A DNA stretch of 64,000 nt from Acidobacteria bacterium Ga0077551 (GTDB taxonomy: Bacteria > Pseudomonadota > Alphaproteobacteria > Caulobacterales > Hyphomonadaceae). Shown here one piece after another: positions 55,247-64,000 of the stretch (position 1 is the first letter of the stretch; the number at the start of each line of letters is the position of its first letter). The position numbers and the translations under genes were made by a program. The stretch is from positions 1 through 64,000 of the forward strand of contig LNFC01000020.1 in NCBI GenBank assembly GCA_001464545.1, read 5' to 3'. The notes under the pieces are model-generated. The model was not told where the DNA came from. It saw only the letters and a program-made list of their open reading frames with translations, and did not search any database.

Positions 55247-56071
55247 ATGAGTGAATTCCTGTCCCAATACGGTGTGTTGATCCTGTCACTTGCGGCAGCC
55301 GGCTTGTTCGCAGGGCTGGTCGCCGGCTTGTTCGGGATCGGGGGCGGATCGGTGATTGTGCCGGTACTCTTTTTCCTGCTCGACGGTATGGGCTTTGGAG
55401 ACACCGCCATGCACGTGGCAGTGTCGACCTCTCTCGCCACCATCATCCTCACGTCCATCCGGAGCGTCATGGCCCACCAGGGCCACGGAGCGGTGGATTG
55501 GTCCGTGATCCGGGCATGGGCGCCGTGGATCATGCTGGGCGCGGCGATTGGCATCGGTCTCTCTGGACTGATGTCGAAGCAGATGCTGCTTGGCCTGTTT
55601 GGAACGCTGCTCGTCCTCCTGTCCCTGCAACTGATTTTTGGGCGGCCGAGTTGGCGTCTGGCCGAAGAAATGCCCAAGGGCGCAGCGCGCGCAGGCCTCG
55701 GCACCGGCGTCGGCACGTTATCGGCCCTGATGGGAATTGGCGGTGGCACGTTCGGCGTGAGCTTGATGACGCTCTGCGGCATGCCGATCCACCGCGCGGT
55801 CGCCACAGCGGCGGGCTGGGGTGTTGCGATCGGCCTGCCGGGCGCGATCGCCGCAATCTTCGTAGGCTGGGGCCGGGAGGGTTTGCCGCCGCTGTCGCTT
55901 GGCTTCGTGAACCTGCCCGCCTTCGCGCTGATTTCGGTCTTCACCGTGCTGATGGCGCCGGTTGGCGCGGCGCTGGCGCATCGTCTGCCTGCGGACAATC
56001 TGCGCAAGCTGTTCGGGGCGCTTCTGGTGCTTGTTGCAGGCCGGATGGTCTGGCAGGCGACCGGGTTGTAG
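55247..56071 (+). CDS. Sulfite exporter TauE/SafE family permease
   Basis: A 274-residue membrane protein with eight helices in two repeats. Each repeat carries the family motif: GLVAGLFGIGGGSVIVPVLF near the start and GTLSALMGIGGGTFGVSLMT in the middle. Members export sulfite or organosulfonates, but specificity is not evident. Convergent with trkH; the stop codons are four bases apart. Confidence 0.93.
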   Translation: MSEFLSQYGVLILSLAAAGLFAGLVAGLFGIGGGSVIVPVLFFLLDGMGFGDTAMHVAVSTSLATIILTSIRSVMAHQGHGAVDWSVIRAWAPWIMLGAAIGIGLSGLMSKQMLLGLFGTLLVLLSLQLIFGRPSWRLAEEMPKGAARAGLGTGVGTLSALMGIGGGTFGVSLMTLCGMPIHRAVATAAGWGVAIGLPGAIAAIFVGWGREGLPPLSLGFVNLPAFALISVFTVLMAPVGAALAHRLPADNLRKLFGALLVLVAGRMVWQATGL

Positions 56072-56075
56072 CGGC

Positions 56076-57530
56076 TCAGCCGCGCCAGAAGCGGGGCGTC
56101 AGCACCGCGAAGACGACCATGAACTCTAACCGGCCGAGCAGCATCGTCACGGTGCAGACCCAGGTCGCGAAGTCATTCAGGACGCCGTAGTTCGTTGAAG
56201 GGCCGACGACCGGACCGAGGCCCGGGCCGACGTTCGAAATACATGCCGCTGCCGCCGAGATCGCCGACATCGTGTCGAGCCCGCTGAAGGAGAGCAGCGC
56301 CGCAGACACCATGAAGGTGACGAGATACAGGAACAGGAAGACCATCACCGACTGCAGCGTGTCTTCATCGACGATCCGTCCGGCATAGCGGATCGGCGCC
56401 TTGCGGTGCGGCTGCACCATGCGCTGTGACCAGGCGCGGATCGCCTTGGCGGTGATCTCCAGACGGAACATCTTGATGCCGCCGGCGGCCGATCCCGCGC
56501 AGCCGCCGAGAAAGGTGGCGAACAGGATGAGCGCAATGACGGGATCGCCCCAGGTGTCATACGGCTTGGTCGCAAAGCCGGTGCCCGTCATCACGGAGAC
56601 GACACTGAACACGGCGTGCGTTGCTTCTTCCCAACGGTCAGGGAGGGTCTCCAGTCCCAGGTGTGTTTCGCGGTAGACGACGATGATCAGTGAAATGATC
56701 AAAGCCAGCGCCAGGAAAAGGCGGGGCTGCGGATCGCGCAGCAGAGGGCCAGCATTGCCTTTAAGAAGCAGGATGGCGAACAGGCTGAACGGCATGGCGG
56801 CAATCGCCATGAAGACGATCGCGACATAGATTGCCGGCGTACCGTTGAACTGCGCGAACGAGGCGTCATAGGTCGAGAATCCGCCGGCGGCGAGTGTCGA
56901 CATCGAATGGTTGATCGCATCGAACCAGTCCATGCCCATCATGCCGTAGAGAAGGGCGCAGAGCATCGACAGGGCGACATAGGCAAAGCCGATGTACGCC
57001 GCAATATCGCTGACCTTCGGCAGGAACTTGCCGGTCCGGTCCGAGCTTTCGAGGTTGAACAGCTGCATGCCGCCGACGCGCAGCTGCGGCAGGATGGCGA
57101 CTGCCGTCACGATGATTCCGACGCCGCCGATCCAGTGCAGGATGGACCGCCAGAGCAGGAGGCCGCGCGGCATGTTTTCGAGCCCGGTGAAAACGGTCGC
57201 GCCGGTCGTCGTCATGCCGGAGACGCTTTCAAAGAAGGAGTCCGTGACGGAGTAGCCCGACACCAGGAACGGCAACGCACCGACCGCGTTGATGACGACC
57301 CAGATGCTGACGGTCAGAAGGAAAGCTTCGCGCTGCCCGATGTTCATGTCGCCGCTACGCGCCATGACCCAGAAGAGGCTGCCGATCAGGGCCGAGATCG
57401 CGCCTGCAACCGGAAACACGTGCGCCATGCCGTTCCCGTCCGCGATGTCGATCAGCGCACACGGGATCATCGCCGCTGTGACCAGCAGGATCATTATTCC
57501 CAGCGCGTAGATGACCGACCGGAGCTGCAT
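56076..57530 (-). CDS. trkH: Trk potassium uptake protein TrkH/TrkG
   Basis: K+ uptake channel subunit, 484 residues, the usual length. The four selectivity loops of the TrkH fold are visible, including ESVSGMTTTGATVF and SVMTGTGFATKPYD, plus GGCAGSAAGGIKMFR. It works with the NAD-binding TrkA subunit, which is not in the window. The minus-strand start lies 142 bases from the divergent dehydrogenase gene. Confidence 0.97.
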   Translation of the reverse strand: MQLRSVIYALGIMILLVTAAMIPCALIDIADGNGMAHVFPVAGAISALIGSLFWVMARSGDMNIGQREAFLLTVSIWVVINAVGALPFLVSGYSVTDSFFESVSGMTTTGATVFTGLENMPRGLLLWRSILHWIGGVGIIVTAVAILPQLRVGGMQLFNLESSDRTGKFLPKVSDIAAYIGFAYVALSMLCALLYGMMGMDWFDAINHSMSTLAAGGFSTYDASFAQFNGTPAIYVAIVFMAIAAMPFSLFAILLLKGNAGPLLRDPQPRLFLALALIISLIIVVYRETHLGLETLPDRWEEATHAVFSVVSVMTGTGFATKPYDTWGDPVIALILFATFLGGCAGSAAGGIKMFRLEITAKAIRAWSQRMVQPHRKAPIRYAGRIVDEDTLQSVMVFLFLYLVTFMVSAALLSFSGLDTMSAISAAAACISNVGPGLGPVVGPSTNYGVLNDFATWVCTVTMLLGRLEFMVVFAVLTPRFWRG

Positions 57531-57640
57531 GCGCGGGCACCTTACGCCGCAAACCCTGCAAAGGTGTCAATACGGCGCCCGGGCAGCGGCCCTGCGCAGG
57601 TTGACCCAGCGCCAGCCCGGCGGGTAGAGCGGCGCAAACT

Positions 57641-57654
57641 GTTTCATTTGAAAC
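57641..57654. promoter_or_regulatory. Palindrome GTTTCA-tt-TGAAAC upstream of the dehydrogenase gene
   Basis: A perfect 6-bp inverted repeat with a two-base centre, 18 bases ahead of the ATG at 57673 in the trkH/dehydrogenase divergent gap. It is AT-rich compared with its surroundings and could be a repressor or activator site; it overlaps where a ribosome-binding site would be, so translational control is another option. Confidence 0.4.
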
Positions 57655-57672
57655 CCTTTTCGAGTCGCGCCG

Positions 57673-58722
57673 ATGTTCGATCACCCCTCTTTCGACGCCC
57701 ATGAGGGCGTGCATGCCTTCCACGACGCGGCGACCGGCCTGAAATGCGTGATTGCGGTGCATTCCACGGCGCTCGGCCCCGCCGCCGGCGGCTGCCGCAT
57801 GTGGAACTATCCGACAGGCGAGGCGATGCTGACCGATGTCCTGCGCCTCTCGCAGGGCATGAGCTACAAGAACGCGATGGCGGGTATTCCGCTGGGCGGC
57901 GGCAAGGCCGTGATCTGGGGCGATCCCAAGTCAGGCAAATCGCCGGAGCTTTTCCGCGCCTTCGGCCGCGCCGTGGAAAGCCTGCAGGGCAGGTATTACA
58001 CCGCCGAAGATGTTGGCGTGGATGTCTCCGACATGGCGACGGTGCGCGAGGAAACGCGGTTTGTGGCCGGTCTCGATGAGGGCGCCGCGGCGAGCGGGGA
58101 CCCCTCCCCGGTCACCGCGAAGGGCGTCTATCTCGGGATCCGCGAAGTGGCCAGGCGCCTGTTCGGAACGGACGATCTGAACGGCCGCACGATTGCCGTG
58201 CAAGGCGTCGGCTCGGTCGGCGGCTATACCTGCGAGCACCTCGCGAAGGCGGGCGCCCATCTCGTCATCACGGACATCGACCTGGATGCGCTGAACGCGG
58301 TGGCGAAGAAAACCGGCGCCAAGATCGTCTCGCCGAACGACATCTATGATGTGGACGCGGACATCTTTTCGCCGAACGCGCTCGGCGCGATCATCAACGA
58401 GAAAACATTGGCGCGGCTGAAGGTCAAAGGTGTGGCGGGCGGCGCGAACAACCAGCTGGTCGTGCCCGAAATGGGCGAGTTCCTGCGCCGCAAGGGCATT
58501 CTCTATGCGCCGGACTACGTGATCAACGGCGGAGGTATCATCAATGTGGCCGCCGAGATATCCGGCAGCTATTCGCGCGACTGGGTGGAGGCCACGCTGG
58601 CCCGCCTGATCGTCACGCTAGGCGAGGTGCTGGACGAAGCGCTTGAAACCCGTCAGCCCACGAACTATGTGGCCGACCGCATTGCCCGGGCGCGCATTGC
58701 TTCGGCCCGGACGTCTACGTAG
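57673..58722 (+). CDS. Leucine/glutamate-type amino-acid dehydrogenase
   Basis: A 349-residue NAD-dependent oxidative deaminase of the Glu/Leu/Phe/Val dehydrogenase family. The catalytic lysine sits in GMSYKNAMAGIPLGGGKAVI, the nucleotide fold in TIAVQGVGSVGGYTCEHL, and NQLVVPE and INGGGIINVAAE are closing signatures. The first residues (ALGPAAGGCRMW) match leucine dehydrogenases best. It likely deaminates branched-chain amino acids. The stop is followed by a universal-stress gene after 77 bases. Confidence 0.93.
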   Translation: MFDHPSFDAHEGVHAFHDAATGLKCVIAVHSTALGPAAGGCRMWNYPTGEAMLTDVLRLSQGMSYKNAMAGIPLGGGKAVIWGDPKSGKSPELFRAFGRAVESLQGRYYTAEDVGVDVSDMATVREETRFVAGLDEGAAASGDPSPVTAKGVYLGIREVARRLFGTDDLNGRTIAVQGVGSVGGYTCEHLAKAGAHLVITDIDLDALNAVAKKTGAKIVSPNDIYDVDADIFSPNALGAIINEKTLARLKVKGVAGGANNQLVVPEMGEFLRRKGILYAPDYVINGGGIINVAAEISGSYSRDWVEATLARLIVTLGEVLDEALETRQPTNYVADRIARARIASARTST

Positions 58723-58799
58723 TTTCCACAGGTACGGCTCAGGCCGCTGAATGGTATGGCCTTGCAACCGGCCTGAAACGGGCCGCAAGGAGGCCTGCC

Positions 58800-59633
58800 G
58801 TGTCGATCGTCGCCGTGCTCCAGGGATCGTCCAAGACCGATGCCCTGACCACCCAGTCCGCCCTGGCCATCGCGCGCCAGCTCAATCGTCCGCTCATCGG
58901 CCTCTGTGCGCTGCCGGATCCCCAATCTGCTCTGATGCTCGTCTCGACGCCTGAGGCCGCCGGACTGTCGGCTGCGGCGACCACAAGTCTCATACAGATG
59001 CAGAAAGACATGTTGGCTGCAGCGGAAGCCGCGTTCCGGGAGGCCGTGACCGGGGACGCCCATGGTCTGGAAACCACATTCGCGCATCAGGTGGCGACCG
59101 CCGAAGCGGCCGCCGCCCGCGCGGCAACCCTGGCCGACGCCATCATTTTTCCGCGCAGCGCCGCGAAGAGCGGCGAGGCGCTGTCGGTTGCTTTCGATCA
59201 TGTCATGATGGATGCGCGCCTGCCGGTCGTCCTCGCCAGCGAAAAGCCTTTCAAACCCGGCCCGGTGATCATCGGTTGGGATGGGTCGAACGGCGCCGCG
59301 CGCGCCGTGCGGTTCCACGCCTCTCTGATTGCGGCGTTCGGAGACGTCATCATCGCGCAGAATCACAAGGACGCCGAACGTGACGGTGCCCGCCCGGACA
59401 TCGCTCCAGGCTCGCTGGCTGACTGGCTCCAGCGCAAGGGCGTCTCGCCCCGCCTGGAAAGTCTCAATGGCGAAGTGGCCGGCGCACTGCTTTCGCTCGC
59501 CGAAAGGTCCGGCGCGTCGTTGATCGTGGCCGGGGCCTACGGACATTCACGCCTCGGCGAGCGGCTGTTTGGCGGCACCAGCCGGCGGCTGCTCGAAGCG
59601 GGTAGCGGACCTGCCCTGGCGCTTGCCCGTTAA
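58800..59633 (+). CDS. Universal stress protein (two UspA domains)
   Basis: A 277-residue protein with two UspA-like halves. The second half carries the ATP-binding pattern: GWDGSNGAARAV and GAYGHSRLGERLFGGTSRR (G-x2-G-x9-G[S/T]); the first half lacks it. It begins with GTG at 58800, preceded by an excellent ribosome-binding site (aaggagg, 58787-58793), which decides the start. Such proteins respond to starvation and oxidative stress. An unrelated small gene follows after 18 bases. Confidence 0.92.
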   Translation: MSIVAVLQGSSKTDALTTQSALAIARQLNRPLIGLCALPDPQSALMLVSTPEAAGLSAAATTSLIQMQKDMLAAAEAAFREAVTGDAHGLETTFAHQVATAEAAAARAATLADAIIFPRSAAKSGEALSVAFDHVMMDARLPVVLASEKPFKPGPVIIGWDGSNGAARAVRFHASLIAAFGDVIIAQNHKDAERDGARPDIAPGSLADWLQRKGVSPRLESLNGEVAGALLSLAERSGASLIVAGAYGHSRLGERLFGGTSRRLLEAGSGPALALAR

Positions 59634-59651
59634 TTCATCCGGAGACAGACC

Positions 59652-60020
59652 ATGCCCCTTCGCCGTATCACACTTCAACTGGCACGCAATCCGGGTCTGC
59701 CCGCCGGAGATCCCGAACAGGGCTATATGATCATCGCCCCGCTTGACGATGCGGGACAGCTCGACATCGAGGCCTGGCGCAAGCACCGGAAAGCCTGCCG
59801 GGTGTTCCGGTTTCATCCGGACCCGGCCGAGAAGGCCGATGGCTGGCTGACGCATCGCGGCCAGAACTGGTTTTTCCATTATGATGAAGACGCAGAGGGA
59901 GATGATGAGGGCATCTTCCGCTTCGGCGCGCACAACTTCAGCGAAGGCGAGTATGTGACGATCAATCATGCGGACCGCGAAGCGCAGACCTACAAGGTGA
60001 CGGACATCTCGCCGGTCTGA
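59652..60020 (+). CDS. Conserved hypothetical protein
   Basis: A 122-residue soluble protein with no signal or membrane helix. It is acidic in the middle (YDEDAEGDDEGIFRF) and contains RITLQLARNPGLPAGDPEQG and KHRKACRVFRFHPDP; GEYVTINHADREAQTYKV near the end suggests a beta-rich fold. I do not recognise the family. It follows the uspA gene by 18 bases with a clear ribosome-binding site (ggaga), so the two are probably co-transcribed. Confidence 0.75.
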   Translation: MPLRRITLQLARNPGLPAGDPEQGYMIIAPLDDAGQLDIEAWRKHRKACRVFRFHPDPAEKADGWLTHRGQNWFFHYDEDAEGDDEGIFRFGAHNFSEGEYVTINHADREAQTYKVTDISPV

Positions 60021-60106
60021 AGTGTTGCCCGCCGGTTAAGCGGGTGTGTCGATTTTCATCGATGAGCGAGAGCGATTGTTTTCCATGATGGTGTAAGAGA
60101 GCCGGT

Positions 60107-60523
60107 ATGGAAAAATTCGCTGCCCCCATCATCGCGATTGTCAGTGTGTTTCTGTATTTCACACACGATGCCGGCTTCAATTTTGAGGAAGCCGAGCCGG
60201 AGAAGCGCGTCGAATTTGTCGAGCGCCAGTCGTCCAGGGCGGCCGCGATTGCGGGCTTTAACATTCGCTCCAGCCCCGACGCTATTTTCATTTCCGGCGA
60301 CCAGCGCCTTGTGCGCCTGAAACTGCGCTCGGAGGAAGTGGCCAGCTTCAACGCGCGCCGCGCACAGATTCTGGCGCATGCCTGTGACGGGTATTCCGCG
60401 TCATATCTCGGAAAGCACAGCATCGCGCTGCGCTTGGAGTTTTACCGCGATACCGGCGTCATGACCGGCACCTTGTCCCTCTCCAACGGCGTCTGTGCGT
60501 CGGCTGCCTCAAAGGTCAGCTGA
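60107..60523 (+). CDS. Membrane-anchored or exported protein of unknown function
   Basis: A 138-residue protein with one N-terminal hydrophobic segment (FAAPIIAIVSVFLYFTHDAG) and a soluble beta-rich part. Two cysteines (AHACDGYS and NGVCAS) could form a disulfide if exported. No lipobox. No known domain is seen. It is convergent with TonB-dependent receptor 2, the stop codons being two bases apart. Confidence 0.7.
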   Translation: MEKFAAPIIAIVSVFLYFTHDAGFNFEEAEPEKRVEFVERQSSRAAAIAGFNIRSSPDAIFISGDQRLVRLKLRSEEVASFNARRAQILAHACDGYSASYLGKHSIALRLEFYRDTGVMTGTLSLSNGVCASAASKVS

Positions 60524-60525
60524 TC

Positions 60526-62748
60526 TCAGAAATCCCAGCGCAGCTGGATGCCATAGGTGCGCGGTTCATTCACGAAGCCGGTCAGGTTGTTGAAATCGAT
60601 GCCGCCTTCCAGCGCTTCCTCGTCGAGGATGTTCCGCACAAAGACGGACGCGTCATAGCCGCGATCTGATTTGAAGCCCGCCTTCAGGCCGCCTTCCCAG
60701 TATCCCTCCTGGCCGAACTCGATGCTGTCATACAGGAAGAAGTTCGTTTCGCCCTTGAAGGCCCAATCGGTATACCCGTAAATCTCGCCGCCCGGCACCG
60801 GCACGCCGTAGCGCGCCGTGACGTTGGCAATCCACTCCGGCGCATTCGGGAACGGGTTGCCGGAAATGTTGTAGCCGAGCAGCGTGATGCCATCGGCGGC
60901 AAACACCGCCGGATCGAGGATCGTGCACGGCGCGCCGCAGCCCGGCGCGATGATCACGTCATCCTTGAACTCGGTCTTGTTGTAGGAAAGTCCGGCGGTC
61001 ATCAGGATGTTCTTTGTGGGCGCCGCTTCGATGTCGGCTTCGAAGCCATAGCCTTCGCTCTTGTCGGCATTGAACAGCGACACATCGTTGGTGAGGCCGC
61101 CCACGATGGTCAGCTGCTGGCCTTCGAGTTCGAAGGCGTAGACGCTGATGTTGGCGCGCACACGGTCATCGAACAGTTCGGTCTTGGCGCCGGCTTCGTA
61201 AGACAGGACGGTTTCGCTGTCGGCCTGCGACGGCGCGCCGAACCGCTGCTGGACCGTGGGGCCGCGAAAGCCCTTGGCGATCCGGCCATAGAGGTTGATG
61301 TCGTCGGTCGCGGTGTACGCAGCGGACACATCCCAGCTGACCTGCTCGTCGCCGAGTTCGCGCTGGTCGCCCGCAGCGCGGAATTGTTTTTCGTCTTCCG
61401 TCCAGCGCGCGCCGCCGGACACCACGAGGCGTTCGGTGAGGTCATAGCTGAGCGACGCGAACACGGCCTTGCTGTCAGTGTCGAGCTCGCGCTGGGCCAC
61501 GGTCGTCTGGGGCTGGCCGGGCGTGAGCGAGGCGAAGGCGCGGGAGGTGATCGCCACTTCTTCCTGGAACAGGAACACGCCGGCCTGCGCGCGCAGCGCC
61601 CCGCCATTGTCGAAGGTGAAGCGCACTTCGTGCGTCGTCTGGTCGAGCGAGTCGACGGCGCCGCTCGTCTCCACAGGGAACCGGATAAGCCCGGGGCCGA
61701 AATTGCCGGCGCCGAGGAAGGCGGCCCCGAAGCCGCCATCAATATCGCCGCGGCTTTCGATCTCGGCATTCTCGTAGCCGAACACGTACGTTGCGGTGAT
61801 CGCTTCCGTCAGCGGCTTGTCGAGACGCAGCGTCACGCCGGACGTGTCCTGCGTCAGGAAGTTCTGGCCATCGTAGAAGACCGTGTCGCGGTCGAAGCCG
61901 GAGCCCAGACCCTTGTTGCCCACATCGATGATGTTGGCCCGGAACAGGCGCGCATTGCCGTCATTGGAGCGGGTATGGAGGTTCAGCAGGGCCGAGAAGT
62001 CGGTCCCTTTCGGCGTCAGCAGGAACTGCGCGCGTCCGGCAATTTCCTGGAAGCCTTCGTAGAGATCCTCTTGGCCGGTGAAGCCATTGTCGACATAGCC
62101 ATCGCGCTCCTGATAGAGGCCGGAGACCCGCACCGCGAGCACGTCCTCAACCACGGGCAGGTTCACTGCGCCTTCCAGGTCGCGCGTGTTGTAGTTGCCG
62201 TATGCGGCGCGGACATAGGCTTCGAATTCGTCCTGCGGTTTGCGCGAGTCGAACTTGATGATGCCGCCTGGCGTATTGCGGCCGAACAGCGTGCCCTGCG
62301 GCCCGCGCAGCACCTCGATCTGCTCAAGGTCGAACACCGGAAAGCCTTTCAGGATGGGGCTTTCATACGGCACGTCATCATAGACCAGGCTGACGGGCTG
62401 CGAGGCGTTTAGATCGAAATCGGTGTTGCCGATGCCGCGAATGTAGAAACGCGGAAAAGCGCGCCCGAACGAGCTTTCGGCGATCACGCTCGGCACCCGG
62501 GCCGACAGGAATCGCACATCGGCGCCGGAGGATTTCAGCGTATCCAGTTTCTCGTCCGACAGGGTCGAGATCGAGATCGGCACTTCCTGAAGGTTCTCCT
62601 CGACGCGCTGGGCGGTCACCGTGACCGTGCCGAGCCGGGCGGTGGCCTCTTCTTCCGCGGTCTGGGCGAAAGCGGGCACGCCGCCGGCCGCGATGGCGAT
62701 CAGGCTGACGCTGGCAACAAGGCGGCGAAGATCAATCTGGGAGGGCAT
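60526..62748 (-). CDS. TonB-dependent outer-membrane receptor 2
   Basis: A 740-residue outer-membrane transporter and clear paralogue of receptor 1. Sec signal (IAAGGVPAFAQ), TonB-box-like strand (GTVTVTAQRVEEN), plug with RGIGNTDFDLNASQPVS and EVLRGPQGTLFGRNTPGG, and a barrel ending YGIQLRWDF with the expected terminal Phe. The start at 62748 begins the signal peptide; the longer upstream frame is not leader-like. Substrate unknown. The next minus-strand gene ends 171 bases upstream of this start. Confidence 0.95.
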   Translation of the reverse strand: MPSQIDLRRLVASVSLIAIAAGGVPAFAQTAEEEATARLGTVTVTAQRVEENLQEVPISISTLSDEKLDTLKSSGADVRFLSARVPSVIAESSFGRAFPRFYIRGIGNTDFDLNASQPVSLVYDDVPYESPILKGFPVFDLEQIEVLRGPQGTLFGRNTPGGIIKFDSRKPQDEFEAYVRAAYGNYNTRDLEGAVNLPVVEDVLAVRVSGLYQERDGYVDNGFTGQEDLYEGFQEIAGRAQFLLTPKGTDFSALLNLHTRSNDGNARLFRANIIDVGNKGLGSGFDRDTVFYDGQNFLTQDTSGVTLRLDKPLTEAITATYVFGYENAEIESRGDIDGGFGAAFLGAGNFGPGLIRFPVETSGAVDSLDQTTHEVRFTFDNGGALRAQAGVFLFQEEVAITSRAFASLTPGQPQTTVAQRELDTDSKAVFASLSYDLTERLVVSGGARWTEDEKQFRAAGDQRELGDEQVSWDVSAAYTATDDINLYGRIAKGFRGPTVQQRFGAPSQADSETVLSYEAGAKTELFDDRVRANISVYAFELEGQQLTIVGGLTNDVSLFNADKSEGYGFEADIEAAPTKNILMTAGLSYNKTEFKDDVIIAPGCGAPCTILDPAVFAADGITLLGYNISGNPFPNAPEWIANVTARYGVPVPGGEIYGYTDWAFKGETNFFLYDSIEFGQEGYWEGGLKAGFKSDRGYDASVFVRNILDEEALEGGIDFNNLTGFVNEPRTYGIQLRWDF

Positions 62749-62919
62749 GGGGTCACCTTTGCGCGGCAGGCTGGAAGCGCGCTTCGGTGCGGCCTCGTCT
62801 GGCGGGGGGTGTCTCATACCGCAAAGCGAAGGGAAACGCCGGTCGCCTGCCGCGCGAGTGGTTGGGCTGCGACAGAAACGCAAGCATGCTTCCAGGGCCA
62901 CAGGTGCCTGAAGTTCAGG

Positions 62920-64000
62920 CTAGTTCCAGGGATTGAACCGGCGCGTACTTCCGGGCTCGGGCACCGGCGGCGTGTTTTCGCCGGGAAGCTCCAGCGGATC
63001 GCTCTGGGGCGCTGGCGGCGGATAAACGTCTGCTGCGGCGAGTTCATCAAGCTCTCCTGGTGACATGTCCGGAAGGTCGAGCGTCCCATCGATCACGAGG
63101 CGTTTCGGTGCATCCGCCGAGACTTGCGGTTCCGGCGCTGGAGGCGTGGTCGAGGGGTGGGACGGCGCGCCCGTACGCTGGGCGGCGCCGAGACCAAACC
63201 CGAACGGGATGGACGACAGCGAGATGGGCTGGGTGAGGGTCGGAACGGCTGGCGCAGGCTCCGGGGCCGGCGGCGCAGAAGGCTCTGGTTCCGGTGCGAG
63301 TTCCGCGACCATCGGCTCAGGCGCGACTTCGACCATCGGCACAACTTGGGCGGCCATCGGTTCAGGTTCCGGTTCGAAAGCGGGCAAGGCTTCGGGTGCG
63401 GGCTCTGCCATTGGTTCAACAGCGGTTTGCTCGAACGCGCCGAAGGTGCCGAACGATCCTGGCTCTTCAGCAAGCGGGGCGACTTCGACGGACGGCGCAG
63501 ACGCCTCAACCGCCGCTTCGGCCATCGGCGCAGAAACCGGCTCCGGGGGTGGAGCCGGTTCCGGTTCTGGTTCCGGCACAGGTTCAGGCACAGGTTCGGG
63601 CGCCCAGGCAGCGATAAAGGGTTCGGGGGCCGGCTCCGGTTCAGGCTCGGGCGCTGCGACGATTTCCGCTTCGGCGGCTGGCGGCGTACCGTTGATCTGG
63701 TCTGCCAGGGTGGCGACTGCCGCCGTGATCTCGGTTTCGCTTTCGATCGGCGCCGTCTCGTCTGTGGTGGCGTCCGGTGCATCCACGAGCTGCAGGACCG
63801 GCGCTGCAGCGACGGCGGCGGCCGGCGCCTCGGCTTCAGCCGAATCGAGGCCCGCAAGCAGGGTGCGGATGGCCTTCTCGGTGCCCCGCGCATGCCGGGC
63901 TGCCTCTCGGTAAAGTTCCGCGATGAACTTGGCATAGGGCCGGCCATGCGAATCGACATCGTCGGCAAATTCTTCCGGCGTGCAGGTCTCGATCTCGCGG
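62920..64000 (-). CDS. Pro/Glu/Ala-rich low-complexity protein, partial (5' end outside window)
   Basis: The frame is open from the window edge at 64000 to a TAG at 62920-62922, about 360 codons, so an internal GTG near 63786 is not the true start. The N-terminal part seen (about 70 residues) is ordinary and helical (EEFADDVDSHGRPYAKF, IAELYREAARHARGTEKA); the rest is dominated by EP/VP/AP repeats such as EPVPEPVPEPEPEP. The end (RRFNPWN) is basic-aromatic. Such regions often span the periplasm or scaffold other proteins. No domain is recognised. Confidence 0.75.
   Translation of the reverse strand, partial: REIETCTPEEFADDVDSHGRPYAKFIAELYREAARHARGTEKAIRTLLAGLDSAEAEAPAAAVAAAPVLQLVDAPDATTDETAPIESETEITAAVATLADQINGTPPAAEAEIVAAPEPEPEPAPEPFIAAWAPEPVPEPVPEPEPEPAPPPEPVSAPMAEAAVEASAPSVEVAPLAEEPGSFGTFGAFEQTAVEPMAEPAPEALPAFEPEPEPMAAQVVPMVEVAPEPMVAELAPEPEPSAPPAPEPAPAVPTLTQPISLSSIPFGFGLGAAQRTGAPSHPSTTPPAPEPQVSADAPKRLVIDGTLDLPDMSPGELDELAAADVYPPPAPQSDPLELPGENTPPVPEPGSTRRFNPWN

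Noticed and set aside
63350-63650. Short repeated words (ggttccggttctgg, caggttcaggcacagg) as a CRISPR-like or minisatellite array
   Set aside because: The repeats are irregular, lack unique spacers and follow the codon frame of a Pro/Glu-rich protein, so they are coding repeats.

Overview
The window is a chromosomal segment of a GC-rich Gram-negative bacterium, most likely an alphaproteobacterium of the Hyphomonas/Caulobacterales type. The evidence is the recA-alaS neighbourhood, small alphaproteobacterial families (DUF2093, DUF1489, DUF6768-like), two large TonB-dependent receptors, many outer-membrane-type lipoproteins, split glycine decarboxylase subunits (gcvPA/gcvPB), a TTAA-N7-TTAA (CtrA-type) site and a GAAC-N7 SOS-like site ahead of recA. 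Genus and species cannot be fixed from sequence reading alone. I see no phage, insertion sequence, CRISPR array or rRNA operon; one tRNA-Pro gene is present.

Layout. 1-5.3 kb: end of an acyl-CoA dehydrogenase; a minus-strand group of a VOC-fold lipoprotein, a PhyH-type dioxygenase and a TetR regulator; an exported protein; a PepSY membrane protein; tRNA thiolase TtcA. 5.5-10.7 kb: TonB-dependent receptor 1, a GIY-YIG protein behind a CtrA-like palindrome, a SnoaL/FAD-monooxygenase operon and RNase HII. 10.8-22.2 kb: mixed housekeeping and catabolic genes (GDPD lipoprotein, SDR, epoxide-hydrolase-like enzyme, TerC, enoyl-CoA hydratase, VOC, quinone oxidoreductase, PAP2-like, YcaQ-type protein, TspO). 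22.3-26.4 kb: recA and alaS, followed by what looks like the decayed tail of a DUF3052-like gene. 26.6-34.9 kb: a GH16-like lipoprotein, tRNA-Pro(CGG), an amidase_2 lipoprotein, GST, tRNA hydroxylase TrhO, VOC, DUF2189, ispH, a lipoprotein and argS.

35-43.4 kb: an MFS transporter, an ECF sigma factor translationally coupled to a small membrane protein, a three-gene HlyD/MacB/LolD-type ABC export module, a DUF697 protein and a PEP-mutase-family enzyme. 43.4-48.1 kb: a tandem glycine riboswitch controls the complete glycine cleavage operon gcvT-gcvH-gcvPA-gcvPB. 48.1-64 kb: acyltransferase-3, two overlapping amidohydrolase-like genes of which the second has lost the metal ligands, a CPBP protease, DUF1489, a small CxxC protein with a natural five-His tail, TauE, TrkH, a Leu/Glu-type dehydrogenase, UspA, TonB-dependent receptor 2 (a clear paralogue of receptor 1), and a Pro/Glu-rich protein that runs off the right edge.

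The most interesting items are the active/pseudo-enzyme amidohydrolase pair, the sigma factor/membrane-protein pair, a compact leader-peptide-plus-terminator locus at 11.28-11.43 kb, a dispersed hairpin repeat, and the GH16-motif lipoprotein. No single large unknown defence or biosynthetic system is evident.
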